From: Phoronis australis
Taxonomy: Eukaryota; Phoronida; Phoronidae
Assembly: GCA_002633005.1 (NCBI GenBank)
Contig: NMRA01000276.1
Coordinates: 507,184 to 529,207, forward strand
DNA: 22,024 nucleotides
Direction of reading: 5' to 3'
The first letter of the stretch is position 1. The number at the start of each line of letters is the position of its first letter. Positions 1 to 8,590 of the stretch are shown here, in pieces. The translations under genes were made by a program, and so were the position numbers. Below the pieces are notes generated by a model, which was given only the letters and a program-made list of their open reading frames with translations, ran no database searches and was not told the DNA's origin.

Positions 1-920
1 CCCACAATTGCACCGCATACGGTATCCTTCTAGGGTTGTTTATTGGTACCATAAAGTGGCCAGTAGAGGGCATACTTTGCAAAATGGAAAGGCATGGTCA
101 TTGTCTCCTCAATAGGCTAGGGGCAAAATGTGAGTAATCTTCATAATACAAGCACATCCTATACACCAGTTGCTTAAAGCACCACAGAAACATAGAATTA
201 AAAACAAATTTACCAACATACGAGATTAGCACAGCATTAGAATGCCAGAAACAAATTTCTACTTGGAACTTTTCCTTCATAGTCACGAAGTAACACAAAG
301 TATACACCTGAAGACCTATGAAAATACAGAGGTCAATGTAAAATACTAAAATTGCCACTAGAGGCAAATACTAAAATTGCCACTAGAGGCATACCGGTAC
401 TCAGAATCATCCTAAAGTCGTCATCGTCCGTTGTTAACATCATATAAATATACTTACACAATTTCGTAAAGATCCTGCGAACGGTTTAGAAGATACAGCC
501 ATAGGCGCAAAAAAAACAAAACTGCCACTAGGAGGCGCCACAGTAGTCGAAATCTTCGGAAAATCATAGTCAACCGTCCTCTACATAGTAAGCATATACA
601 TGCCAATTTTCACAATCATTCTCTGAGCGGTTTGGTTGATAGAGGGGTGGATGCTCAAAAACAGACTCAAAAACACTAAAAATGGCCACTAGGTGGCGCA
701 AACTATGTCAAATCCATCTGAACACGGGAGGATAGTGTCATCTCACTAATAGGTGCCTACATACCAAATTTCATGAAAATCCGTTAAGGACTTGTGAAGA
801 TACAAAGGTAAGCGTAAAAAAATTAAAGTTGCCACTAGGGGACACACCGGTAGTCGGATCCGTCCAAAAGTCGTCATCTTCCGTTGTTAACATCATATAA
901 ATATACTTACACAATTTCAC
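1..920 (+). mobile_element. Pearl-like non-autonomous element, copy 1, truncated
   Basis: The window opens inside the element: base 1 corresponds to base 5 of the copy at 4717-6203, so the first TGCG is missing. Bases 1-350 match 4721-5086 closely, apart from a 16-bp insertion in the other copy near 4793. Core monomers of about 150 bp then follow, starting at 377 (type A), 522 (B), 683 (C) and 829 (A). A 25-bp unit that includes the monomer start is duplicated at 341-365 and 366-390. Similarity stops abruptly near 920 inside the second A monomer, so the 3' half, the ACGG-rich tract and the 3' hairpin are missing. No protein-coding capacity is evident. The pearl label rests on my memory of bivalve elements with tandem ~160-bp cores; the repeat relationship itself is seen directly. 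Confidence 0.8.
60..697 (+). promoter_or_regulatory. CTCF-consensus-like sites in pearl-like copy 1
   Basis: The exact pattern CCASYAGRKGGC occurs at 60-71 (CCAGTAGAGGGC) and 686-697 (CCACTAGGTGGC, inside TGGCCACTAGGTGGCGC). One-mismatch versions mark other monomer starts at 525-536 and 832-843. All lie on the plus strand of the element. The match to the vertebrate CTCF core is from memory; binding is not shown. Confidence 0.5.
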
Positions 921-1079
921 CATTCACGGTGTCCTGTTCCGGCGACTTCGTAAGAAATTCGCAGTCAAAGAACAAAAATGTTCACAAAAAAACCCGCGCA
1001 CGTCCATCGGTTGCCGCTCGAGGTCAAGGACGGTACGAAAATTGCCGGTGAGTTACGGAAGTACCTAACGTGAAATCAT
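921..1079. other. Short unassigned spacer
   Basis: No ORF or recognisable element lies between the broken end of the pearl-like copy and the start of the next interspersed repeat. The only structure is a short inverted repeat, GAACAAAAATGTTC, near 970. Confidence 0.4.
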
Positions 1080-2486
1080 GCAACCGACTTTCGTGTTGAG
1101 GAAGGTCACTTACTGCACCGTCTTGTGACCATACGACTGTGGAATCAATTGTCACTATTTTCCAAGCTTAATGATGTTTAGCCTTTCATCTCAAGGTGTC
1201 CCATTTCAGAAAGAACCCTCTCTCGGTGGAGCAGAAATGTCTCTTTGTCCTCTATACATGTAAATCGAACACTGCCAAGTAGGCCCATTCACGAGGGAGG
1301 TGAGATTCCAAATTCATCAAAAAACACAAAACATTCGTGCAAAGTACAGCAGTATCAAGACATTCCACCCAAACAACCAAAAATCTGAAAAAATATAGTA
1401 GGATTGACTGCCATCGAAAGGGTGTTTTGAACGTTGCCGAACCGCTATTTGTTAATTACACAAAAAGGACTATATCCGATGGTTAGTTTTAGAATAACGT
1501 TACTGTTTCCCATATCACAAGAATAGTATCTCTTTTGAAAACGGTTACTCTGAGTTGTTGTAAGGATTTCCCACATGTGCAAAACACAACTGCCAAGGCT
1601 ACCATTGGGGGTGACGTGTACATGTCGAACGAGTGTACTCAAATACTCGCAATAATAAACAAATATTTCACCACTTTTTGAGCTCAACTTCAACTCGTGA
1701 TCCGTTATATAGGTACCTCAGAAATGAGGTAAAATACACCTTAATGTGAATGCCCAGTCTCCCATTTTCCCCAGGTTCGTCAAAAATCTGCGAGCATGCG
1801 GAAAATGCTTATAAAATTCCGTTTTGATCGACAAATTCGTTGGTTTCTGATTTACATGTTTGTTTATCTACGAAAACCGACAAGTTAATAGATGACTTTT
1901 GGCAATAACAAGCTAATCTTTTAAGAAATTATTACTATTCGGGAATTAAGTTGAAGCCTGAATATGGAAAAACTCTGTAATCCGATCCCCAAATAGTAAA
2001 TTGCACTTGGACGCTTTTTGCCTATCTAAATTAACTCTCAAAAACATTGACGAAATTTGGAAACTTCCCGAATGTTTACTAACAATTCAAATGACAATAA
2101 ATGCAATGCTTTCTGATTTACATGTTTATGTATCTACGAAAGTGGACTGATTGAGAGATGTTTTTTGACAATTAGAAGCTAAATCTTGTAAGAAATGACA
2201 ATGCTTCAATGTACTTAGTTGCAGACCGACGTTAGGAAAATTCGACATCAGATCCCCAAATATAAAAGTACTCTAAACGAGATTTGTCTATCTGAAATAA
2301 GTCTGAAAGAAATTGAGGAATTTAGTACAGCACAACAAAGTGTACCAAAATGTTCTCACACTATCAAATGACAAGAAATTGTTTATTGGCTTAGGAACTA
2401 GATTACTGGGTTTAAGTTTACAAACTGTACATAGAAAAAGAAGTTTAAGTACTTAAACAAATAAAATCTAACTCATAGACCCAATT
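1080..2486. repeat. Unclassified interspersed repeat, copy 1
   Basis: This stretch aligns, with many substitutions and small indels, to 15391-16350 in the same orientation. Shared landmarks in order are CAACCGACTTTC, GATGTTTAGCCTTTCATCT, GAGATTCCAAATTCATCAAA, TTCCGATGGTTAGTT-like, GATCCCCAAATA and a final AAATAAAAT..ACTCATRG. Copy 1 is longer because of a diverged tandem duplication of about 266 bp: TTCTGATTTACATGTTT at 1844 recurs at 2110, and GATCCCCAAATA at 1985 recurs at 2252. I found no ORF of substance, terminal repeat or poly-A tail, so the class is unknown. Confidence 0.75.
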
Positions 2487-3388
2487 CATGCCGACAGGAG
2501 GCGCGTTCCAAAAGGAGGCTCGCTACAATAGCCAGCAGTGCTGTAGTGGTTGAAAATTTGAGGTAAGTAGGCACCCAGAGACCAGAGCCCACCGCATCAC
2601 CTTGAGCACTGAATGTAACTTGCGGTGCGTAGCCGGGCGCTACGTTCAAATGCCAAAAGGTGGTTGGCTGCGCCTACATGCACCTACGCCCCACTGCAGT
2701 ACTGCCCGACTCACAAAAATGTAGGCCTATATTGGGCTCAGGAGTGGGTGTTTAGATTATGTATTAGCTGATCTAGGATGTGGAGATAGGGGGTCCAACC
2801 GCTCATATTCGAAGCCAAAAGTAACGCCTAGAAATGATATTTGGTGGCGATTTTTAGTCGCTCGTGGGGGTGTGTCCTCGAATATTTCGATCTCCCTTTA
2901 TCCACCAATGGTGTGACGCTATAAATGTTACTTTATCTTGAAGTATTAATGAAAAAATTCATTACTCGGCGAGATTATGTTACTCTGTACGCTTCATTAC
3001 ACGAACACGATGTTACACCGCCGCACTGATATTTTAATGAGCTGAACACTATGTACAATGTGCACACGTGCATGTGTTAATGTGTAATGCCCAAATTTGA
3101 AGTGTTGGTTTCTTGCAAGCAACTGTTCTTATTTTTTAAAGTTAGCAAAATACTAGGTACTAGTGACTGTCGTGTATTGAGTTTCTCCCAGATGTTTATT
3201 AGTTCCGGTATGACGTTTCTCCTTAACGTGTACAAATAGTTTTCTTGCATGTGTTTTAGTCACTTGGATGTCGTTTGCTTTAATGCTGAATACTTTGATA
3301 ATATATTTCTTATATCATTCAATTGGTTTTATATAAGTCGTACGCCAACGACGCTACAGTGATCAGTCCAAAGATAGACTGATTATAG
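2487..3388. other. Gene-free stretch with one short repeated module
   Basis: No coding region is supported here. Bases 2657-2704 share about 43 of 48 positions with 8387-8434. That module contains an imperfect internal doubling of TGCGCCTAC. The right part is AT-rich and unremarkable. A terminal repeat of the neighbouring hAT transposon would be expected here or just inside 3389, but I could not identify one. Confidence 0.4.
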
Positions 3389-4716
3389 TTACAGAATCCT
3401 CCACAAACTTATTTTATCGCCAGTTTTGTTCTTTTCCAAGTCACATGATCTCGATATAGAACTATCAACAGTTCTGAGTTGTGAAATCCACGTTTCGGCA
3501 TAAGGTTGTGGGTCAAACATGGAAAGCGGTGGACCATTGTCAAACAGCAAGCTGGAAGTGGTTTCTAATAGCGAACAAGAGCGAAAGCCTGTTACTATCC
3601 GATTCATTCAAATTCAGCTATACTGCAAGGAAGAATCTAATACAGAGGTCCAGTTATCGCAGAGCACTTGGTAGCTTGTTTACTCTAACCGTTTCCTCCA
3701 TTTCTATAAACTCGCGCATTCCCCTGATTGCTGATGTGACAATCAGCCCAAACCGTTCTCAAATACGCCTGACTTCATGCTCGTCATGTCTTATCCCGGA
3801 TCCCATCGTCCATGTTTTGGGGTCCAAGATGCCCAGACAAGAGCAAAATGACTGCTCATCATTGTCAAGAAAACGCTGTTCCAGGTTCAAAACAACACTT
3901 TGAAAAAACTGACCAGGGCGCATGGTCAGGGTAGTTCCTTTAAGGGTTTCCATCAGCTCCAGTGACCCACTCAAACCTCTTCTCTTTGATGCATTTCAGT
4001 GCAGTGGCGAATGCCTACACGGGATTATCAACCATAGACTTGAGGACGCGTAGTGTCCTACGAATAAGCTTGTCTGCTTGCGGTATTGTTGTGGTTCTGC
4101 ATTGTGCATCTGCGCAAGATTCTGAATGAAAGTGGGACTTTCCAAGTATTGCAGTAATCCCAAAAACACACTCCAATCACTTGAATGACGGTTTCTGTCT
4201 TCACTGCCTAACTGGAAATCTTGATGTAGTGCCCTCAATGATCTCCACGTACCTTCACCGTTCTGAAACTGCTTGCCACTCCAACGAACGTCAAGCACGC
4301 GACCTATTCGAACAAACTGGCACTCAAGATCAGAAGCTGCAGCTTTCAGCTCGGCTTGATTTTTGGGTGATCCGATGTAAAGTGAATAGAGTTTGTCCAT
4401 AAATACTCTGAAATGAACACACCCAGTCACCTCTGCCCCGGTATCCCCAACTGCCAACTCAAGTCTGTGGTTTAAGCAGTGCCAAGTCAAAAGTCTAGGG
4501 AAGCGTTCGCCTAATCTTGTTGCAGCTCTAGAACGTTTTCCTGTCAAGACACTGGCGCCGTCACTTGAAAATGCAACGAGATGCTCTTGTAAATATTCCA
4601 TAGTAAAACGGCATTCTTGCAGACTGTTGAGAAGGACGTTTCAATGGATTCGGAAGTTTGCTAATCAAGCTCGACAAGGTCAATCATTATAACAAGAGCA
4701 ACGCAGAGCGTTGAAA
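3389..4716 (-). pseudogene. hAT transposase (KIAA1586-like), C-terminal two thirds, decayed
   Basis: Read on minus from 4716, the pieces follow the order of KIAA1586-like hAT transposases. First comes IDLVELD followed by an in-frame TAG and QTSESIE. After a frameshift an open stretch of about 200 codons begins at 4601 and carries AFSSDGASVLTG, with the second catalytic Asp at about 4560-4562, then WHCLNHRLELAV, FMDKLYSLY, GRVLDVRW and RRTLRVLKSMVDNP. A stop then interrupts before AFATALKCIKEKRFEWV. Next are a Pro/Gln-rich RPGQFFQS..LNLEQRFL block and DPKTW, a TGA, and the C-terminal dimerisation segment. The usual SSAECERGFS is reduced to a degenerate SIAEFE before MNRIVTGFRS and NGPPLSMFDPQPY. 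At least three stops and several frameshifts make it dead. It is the same gene as 6204-7016, separated by the pearl-like insertion. Confidence 0.88.
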
Positions 4717-4779
4717 TGCGCCCACAATTGCGCCGTATACGGTATCCTTCTAGGGTTGTTTATTGGTACCATAAAGTGG

Positions 4780-5998
4780 CCAGTAGAGGGCATATATGTA
4801 GTATGTTGTACTTTGCAAAATGGAAAGGCATGGTCATTGTCTCCTCAATAGGCTTGGGGCAAAATGTGAGTGATCTTCATAATACAAGCACATCCTATGC
4901 ATCAGTTGCTTAAAGCACCACAGAAACATAGAATTAAAAACAAATTTACCAACATACGAGATTAGCACAGCATTAGAATGCCAGAAACAAATTTCTACTT
5001 GGAACTTTTCCTTCATAGTCACGAAGTAACACAAAGTATACACCTTAAGACCTATGAAAATACAGAGGTCAATGTAAAATATTTAAATTGCCACTAGAAG
5101 CATACCGGTAGTCAGAATCATCCTAAAGTAGTCATCGTCCGTTGTCAACATCACATAAATACACTTGCTAAATTTAGTAAAGATCCTGCAAACAGTTTGG
5201 GAGATACAGCCATGGGCGCAAAAAAAAACTGCCACAAGGAGGCGCCACAGTAATCAGTCATGGGAAATTCAGCGTCAACCGTCCTCTTCATAGTAAGGAC
5301 ATACATGCCAATTTTCACAATCATACTTAGAGCGGTTTGGTTGATAGAGGGGTGGACGCCAAAAACAGACTCAAAAACAGTAAAAATGGCCACTGGGTGT
5401 CGCAAACTAGGTCGAATCCATCGGAAAACGTTAGGATAGCGTCATCACACTAATAGGTGCCTACATACCAAATTTCATGAAAATCCGTTAAGGACTTTTA
5501 AAGATACAGACGTAAAAAAATAAAATTGCCACTAGGGGGCACACTGGTCGTCGGATCCGTCCAAAAGTCGTCATCGTCTGTTGTTAACATCATATAAATA
5601 CACTTATTAAATATCGTAAAGATCCTGCGAACGGTTTAGGAGATACATGTACAGCCATAGGCGCAAAAAAAACAAAACTGCCACTAGGAGGCGCCACAGT
5701 GGTCCAAATCGTCTGAAAATCATTGTCAGCTGTCTTCTTTATAGTAAGCACATACATGCCAATTTTCACAATCATCCTTTGAGCGGTTTGGTTGATAGAG
5801 GGGTGGACGCACAAAAACAGACTCGAAAACTCTAAAAATGGCCACTAGGTGGCGCAAACTATATTGAATCCATCTGAAAACGGGAGGATAGCGTCATCTG
5901 ACTAATAGGTGCCTACATACCAAATTTGATGAAAATCCGTTCAGGACATTTGAAGATACAAAGGTAAGCGTAAAAAACTAAAATTGCCACTAGGGGGC
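4780..5998 (+). promoter_or_regulatory. Array of CTCF-consensus-like sites in pearl-like copy 2
   Basis: Exact matches to CCASYAGRKGGC are at 4780-4791 (5' part), 5529-5540 (monomer A2), 5842-5853 (C2) and 5987-5998 (A3). A one-mismatch version is at 5681-5692 (B2), and more degraded ones at 5091-5102 (A1), 5232-5243 (B1) and 5390-5401 (C1). All are on plus, and each monomer site sits at the same phase. Consensus recalled from memory; occupancy is inference. Confidence 0.5.
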
Positions 5999-6110
5999 AC
6001 ACCGGTAGTCGGATCCGTCCGAAAGTTCGCACATGCCGTCCCATTCATGAATGGAACATATGTGCCAAATGTCATGAACGTATGTCAAAGGCTTTTGGAG
6101 ATAGAGCAGC

Positions 6111-6170
6111 GGACGCCGCACGCCGGACGGACGCCGCCCGTACGGATGGACGGACGGACGGGGATGACGG
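6111..6170 (+). repeat. ACGG/GGAC-rich microsatellite in pearl-like element
   Basis: This is an imperfect array of GGACGGACG-type units interspersed with GCCGCCCG, directly before the 3' hairpin of the element. A microsatellite of this kind beside the terminal hairpin is a reported trait of pearl and Helentron-associated elements. Confidence 0.75.
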
Positions 6171-6175
6171 CATAA

Positions 6176-6203
6176 TGCGTCCACATATAAATATGTGGGC
6201 GCA
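6176..6203 (+). repeat. 3'-terminal hairpin of pearl-like element
   Basis: Arms 6176-6188 and 6191-6203 pair over 13 positions with one T-G wobble, around a 2-base centre. The core CCACATAT/ATATGTGG is perfect. It coincides with the right terminus and resembles the hairpin near the 3' end of rolling-circle transposons. Confidence 0.75.
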
Positions 6204-7016
6204 TAAAAAGTGGATCGCTACCACCAATAGATGCTCTTATGGACATGCTCAGTGCGCTTAATTTGCTTACCGTTGTCGCTTCATCGACTAACACAGTTAT
6301 CTTGCTATTTTCAGCCATAACTATAATGACGATTTTTTGCGCATTTGCTTGCTTATGTGCTTGATTTTGGACGTTGCACTGAAACGAGAATGGAGCGTAA
6401 CACCCAAATTCAAACCATTCAGTTTTTGAAGATTTATGACATGCTCGTGATCGGTGAACGGATGATTCATTTGAACAAGTGAATAAGCTGTTCTGAAGAC
6501 TTTTTCTGTTGTAGTCTGCTCATAAGCTACAACTTTAACCAATGTATTTTCAATGGTTCTCTTAATTTTAATTTCGTCAATACTTTGAGAAATGCTGTGG
6601 ACTTTAGAGCTCATATAACGACTGATTTTATTCCTGAGCGACTTAAGTTTAGCTAGTCGGGAATCTCCAGCTGCTTCTATCAGAAACTGTGTCCACTCCG
6701 AAGATTTTGATACGCCACTTCCTAGTACATTAATGCAAGAAACGCAACTCAGTTTTCCATCCTTGTGTTCCAACCAGGGATACTTTTTCTTGAATTCCAT
6801 CCACTGATCGTAATTCCACACGCGTGGTCACAGTGACAAGTCATTATTTGGAACACCTGCAGATATTTACGTTTCATACGTGAAGTGATCCGTTTCCGCA
6901 ATACTAGTTTCAGCAAATGAGTCACTTTCAGCAGAAAGATTTGGTCCCGTGCTTTCTGATCTCGGCATCTTCTTAAAATATTTTAGTACCGATTGGCAAC
7001 CAGTTGACAGTTTCAT
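6204..7016 (-). pseudogene. hAT transposase (KIAA1586-like), N-terminal third, decayed
   Basis: I place the start at the ATG at 7016-7014 because the frame reads MKLSTGCQSVLKYFKKMPR into an acidic, Ser-rich region and then, in the same frame but across TAA (6869-6867) and TGA (6830-6828), into the zinc-finger-like block VWNYDQWMEFKKKYPWL with DGKLSCVSC. KIAA1586-like hAT proteins have this order. The helical region continues to 6321 and ends in a premature stop caused by loss of one base in the A-run at about 6332-6337 (T on plus). The next frame carries MAENSKITVLVDEATT, whose Asp (about 6283-6285) is the first hAT catalytic Asp. Reading stops at 6204, where the pearl-like element enters, and resumes below 4717. 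The zinc-finger block and DEATT motif make the assignment good. Confidence 0.88.
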
Positions 7017-7041
7017 AGCAGCACAAAATTTAAAAGCCCTC

Positions 7042-7271
7042 AATTAAACTTATAATTCGACAGCAATGGGTTCGTCTCGTTTGGACGAGTAACTTGATTG
7101 CAATGACCAGCTGCAGGAACCGCGTGCACTCCAAACAGCAAAGTAAGACTGATGCTGTTATTGATGTTTGCCAATACCTCATCGAAGCATGCCTGGTGGT
7201 CGCGCTCGCCGAAATGTTCGGCAACAATGCTGTCGTGAGCGTAAGAACGTATTGATGCCCTAAGCTAATCG
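7042..7271 (-). CDS. Possible open remnant upstream of the hAT start, unrecognised
   Basis: A minus frame without ATG stays open for about 75 codons after a TAG. It includes YAHDSIVAEHFGERDHQACF and FGVHAVPAAGHCNQVT, and it stops before the hAT Met at 7016. I do not recognise it. It could be a chance open stretch or the leftover of another element cut by the Kolobok-type insertion at 7291. Confidence 0.15.
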
Positions 7272-7599
7272 TTTCAACACTACGCCCCACTTAAAGGCGA
7301 AGGCAATCCTTTTTCATGTCTTTTTTAGCAAAAATAACGTTCGTTGGTTATCCCAGACAAATTTTCCACTTAATTACAGCTTTTTGTAATTTAATTAATT
7401 ATTCGTTCTCTACTCTGGAAGTGACGTTTTGGGAGGCAAGCATTTCGCGCCAATTTCTTTTCTGTGAGAGCTGCCGAGTCCATCATTGTTCTATCTCGGT
7501 TGTGATAAGTTCGGTCGTCGTTTGCTATTGTTTACGAGTCAGTCAACGTGCCACACTGTTGCTGCGTACTGGGATGTAGGCCTACTCATTATTGTCTCA

Positions 7600-8076
7600 C
7601 GGACAGAGGAACAACTGTCCCATTTGCCCGAGTGTACCGCGACACACTCCCACCGGATAGTGACCTGAGCACACAAACTGCTTACACCCCCGTGTGACTC
7701 CCTCGCCAGACACCTGGCACCTTCTAAATAGCTCCAATACTTTAAACAAGTCCACAATAAACTTATCAAAGTTTGGCTCACCGAACTGTTCATTGAACGA
7801 CGAACTGTACTCTTCACTGACTGGACCTGGCGTGCGTTCAGTAGACGCTAGGACCTACGCTAGGACCTAGCCAAAAGCTAGTCAAGGTCACGTGCTCTTA
7901 TTTAAAATACACGGCAATATCTCGCGTAATCTCGCAAAGTCTTGCTTTTAAGCTAGGTCCTAGCGTTACTGAACGGGAGGCTGTATTCACTCCCACTACT
8001 CAACATCGCAGCAGGGCTGCTTACAGGCTTTGAGCCATAATGAGTACATCCCGGTACGCAGCAACGGTGTGGCATG
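7600..8076 (-). pseudogene. THAP-type Kolobok protein fragment in element A
   Basis: On minus the THAP start at about 8076 (MPHRCCVPGC) is followed by a deletion that removes most of the DNA-binding domain. A SSPAAMLSSGSEYS-like linker comes next, then the 141-bp palindromic insertion, then FDKFIVDLFKVLELFRRCQV. After a small indel, frames resume with SSLCAQVTIRWECVAVHSGKWDS. The last block corresponds to the second zinc-binding-like region (C..C, GH...W) in element B. One Cys of CQVCGEG is Ser here. The fragment then runs into the left inverted arm. Linker and zinc-like region match element B almost throughout. Confidence 0.75.
7835..7975. mobile_element. Small palindromic insertion nested in element A
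   Basis: A 141-bp sequence begins CGTTCAGTA and ends TACTGAACG, with inverted arms that continue as ACGCTAGGACCTAGC. The left arm has an extra tandem copy of CGCTAGGACCTA. It interrupts the Ser-rich linker of the THAP pseudogene at a point where element B runs straight through, so it is a later insertion. I could not fix a target-site duplication, so the class is open. Confidence 0.6.
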
Positions 8077-8469
8077 TTGACTGACTCGTAAACAAAAGCA
8101 AATGATGACCGAACTTATCACAACGGAGGTAGATCAATGACTGACGCGACAGCTCTCATAGTCAGACAATATGAAAATAAATTGGCGGGAAATGCTTGCC
8201 TCCCAAAACGTCACTTCAGGAGTAGAGAACGAATATTTAGTTAAATTACGAAAAGCTGTAATTAAGTTGAAAATATGTCTGGGATAACCAACGAACCTAA
8301 TTTTTGCTAAAAATGACATGAAGAAAGGTTGCCTTCGCCTTTAAACATCACGTACGGCGCGTTTAGCCGCTACCTTATAGTGTAGAAAGGTGGTTGGCTG
8401 CGCCTACGTGCGCCTACGCCCAACTACAGCACTGACGATAGCTGTGTTAGCTTATCGGCTTAGTACGTG

Positions 8470-8590
8470 GTGTAGGGCCGCGTTACTCGAACGGCTAGAA
8501 AAATACGGACACTCAACTGTCTGCTTTACAGTCCCTAAGGACGTTGAGATTCGGAAGCGTTGGGTCGTTGCCATACGCTGCGACGAAGGA
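8470..8590 (+). pseudogene. Possible THAP-domain fragment
   Basis: One plus frame reads EKYGHSTVCFTVPKDVEIRK followed by RWVVAIRCDEG. This resembles the middle of a THAP domain, where a fxxPKD-type turn precedes the invariant Trp. A Cys upstream (8471-8473) could be part of the C-x-C pair, but spacing is poor. The downstream C-x2-H and AVPTxF-like motif are not visible. It differs from the THAP protein of elements A and B, so it would come from another element. Similarity is by eye only. Confidence 0.35.

Larger units (their letters stand above)
4717..6203 (+). mobile_element. Pearl-like / Helitron-like non-autonomous element, copy 2, both ends present
   Basis: The left end is TGCGCCCACA (4717-4726) and the right end TGTGGGCGCA (6194-6203), a 10-bp inverted pair. 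From the left there is a ~370-bp unique 5' part, then seven tandem core monomers starting at 5088 (A), 5229 (B), 5387 (C), 5526 (A), 5678 (B), 5839 (C) and 5984 (A). An ACGG-rich tract (6111-6170) follows, then a 3' hairpin with arms 6176-6188 and 6191-6203. The element sits inside a hAT pseudogene, so its borders can be read from the interrupted frame. It lies between an A (4716) and a T (6204) with no convincing target duplication. Tandem cores, ACGG microsatellite and terminal hairpin fit bivalve pearl elements and Helentron-associated elements. A TIR-type MITE is the alternative. No gene is encoded. Confidence 0.82.
7291..8344 (-). mobile_element. Kolobok-type foldback element A with TTAA target duplication
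   Basis: TTAA at 7291-7294 and 8341-8344 flanks a 1046-bp element whose ends are AGGCGAAGGC and GCCTTCGCCT. The two ends are inverted copies of one another for about 300 bp (7295-7592 and about 8037-8340), far beyond the outer TIR. Both arms run from the terminus through the leader into the first codons of a THAP protein: minus CCVPGCTHY near 8040-8076, plus CCCVLGC near 7553-7575, where the Met is changed to GTG. TTAA duplication plus a THAP protein is the Kolobok combination. The terminal sequence matches element B at 18656-20328. It cannot be autonomous, since no transposase catalytic core is present. Confidence 0.85.

Noticed and set aside
98-367. Minus ORF in pearl-like copy 1, with a counterpart at 4834-5043 in copy 2, as a conserved small protein
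   Set aside because: It is open in both copies only because the copies are nearly identical. The three codon differences in the shared region (Val/Met, Tyr/His, Tyr/His) all change the residue, so there is no sign of selection, and no domain is recognisable.
4181-4402. Plus ORF of 73 codons
   Set aside because: It is antisense to the well-supported hAT coding block.
5151-5814. Minus ORFs 5151-5405 and 5590-5814 with similar sequences
   Set aside because: They are translations of the same tandem core monomer and reflect repetition, not genes.
7295-8340. Element A considered as piggyBac because of the TTAA duplication
   Set aside because: Its ends are AGGCGAAGG rather than CCY-type, and the internal protein is THAP-like, which favours Kolobok.
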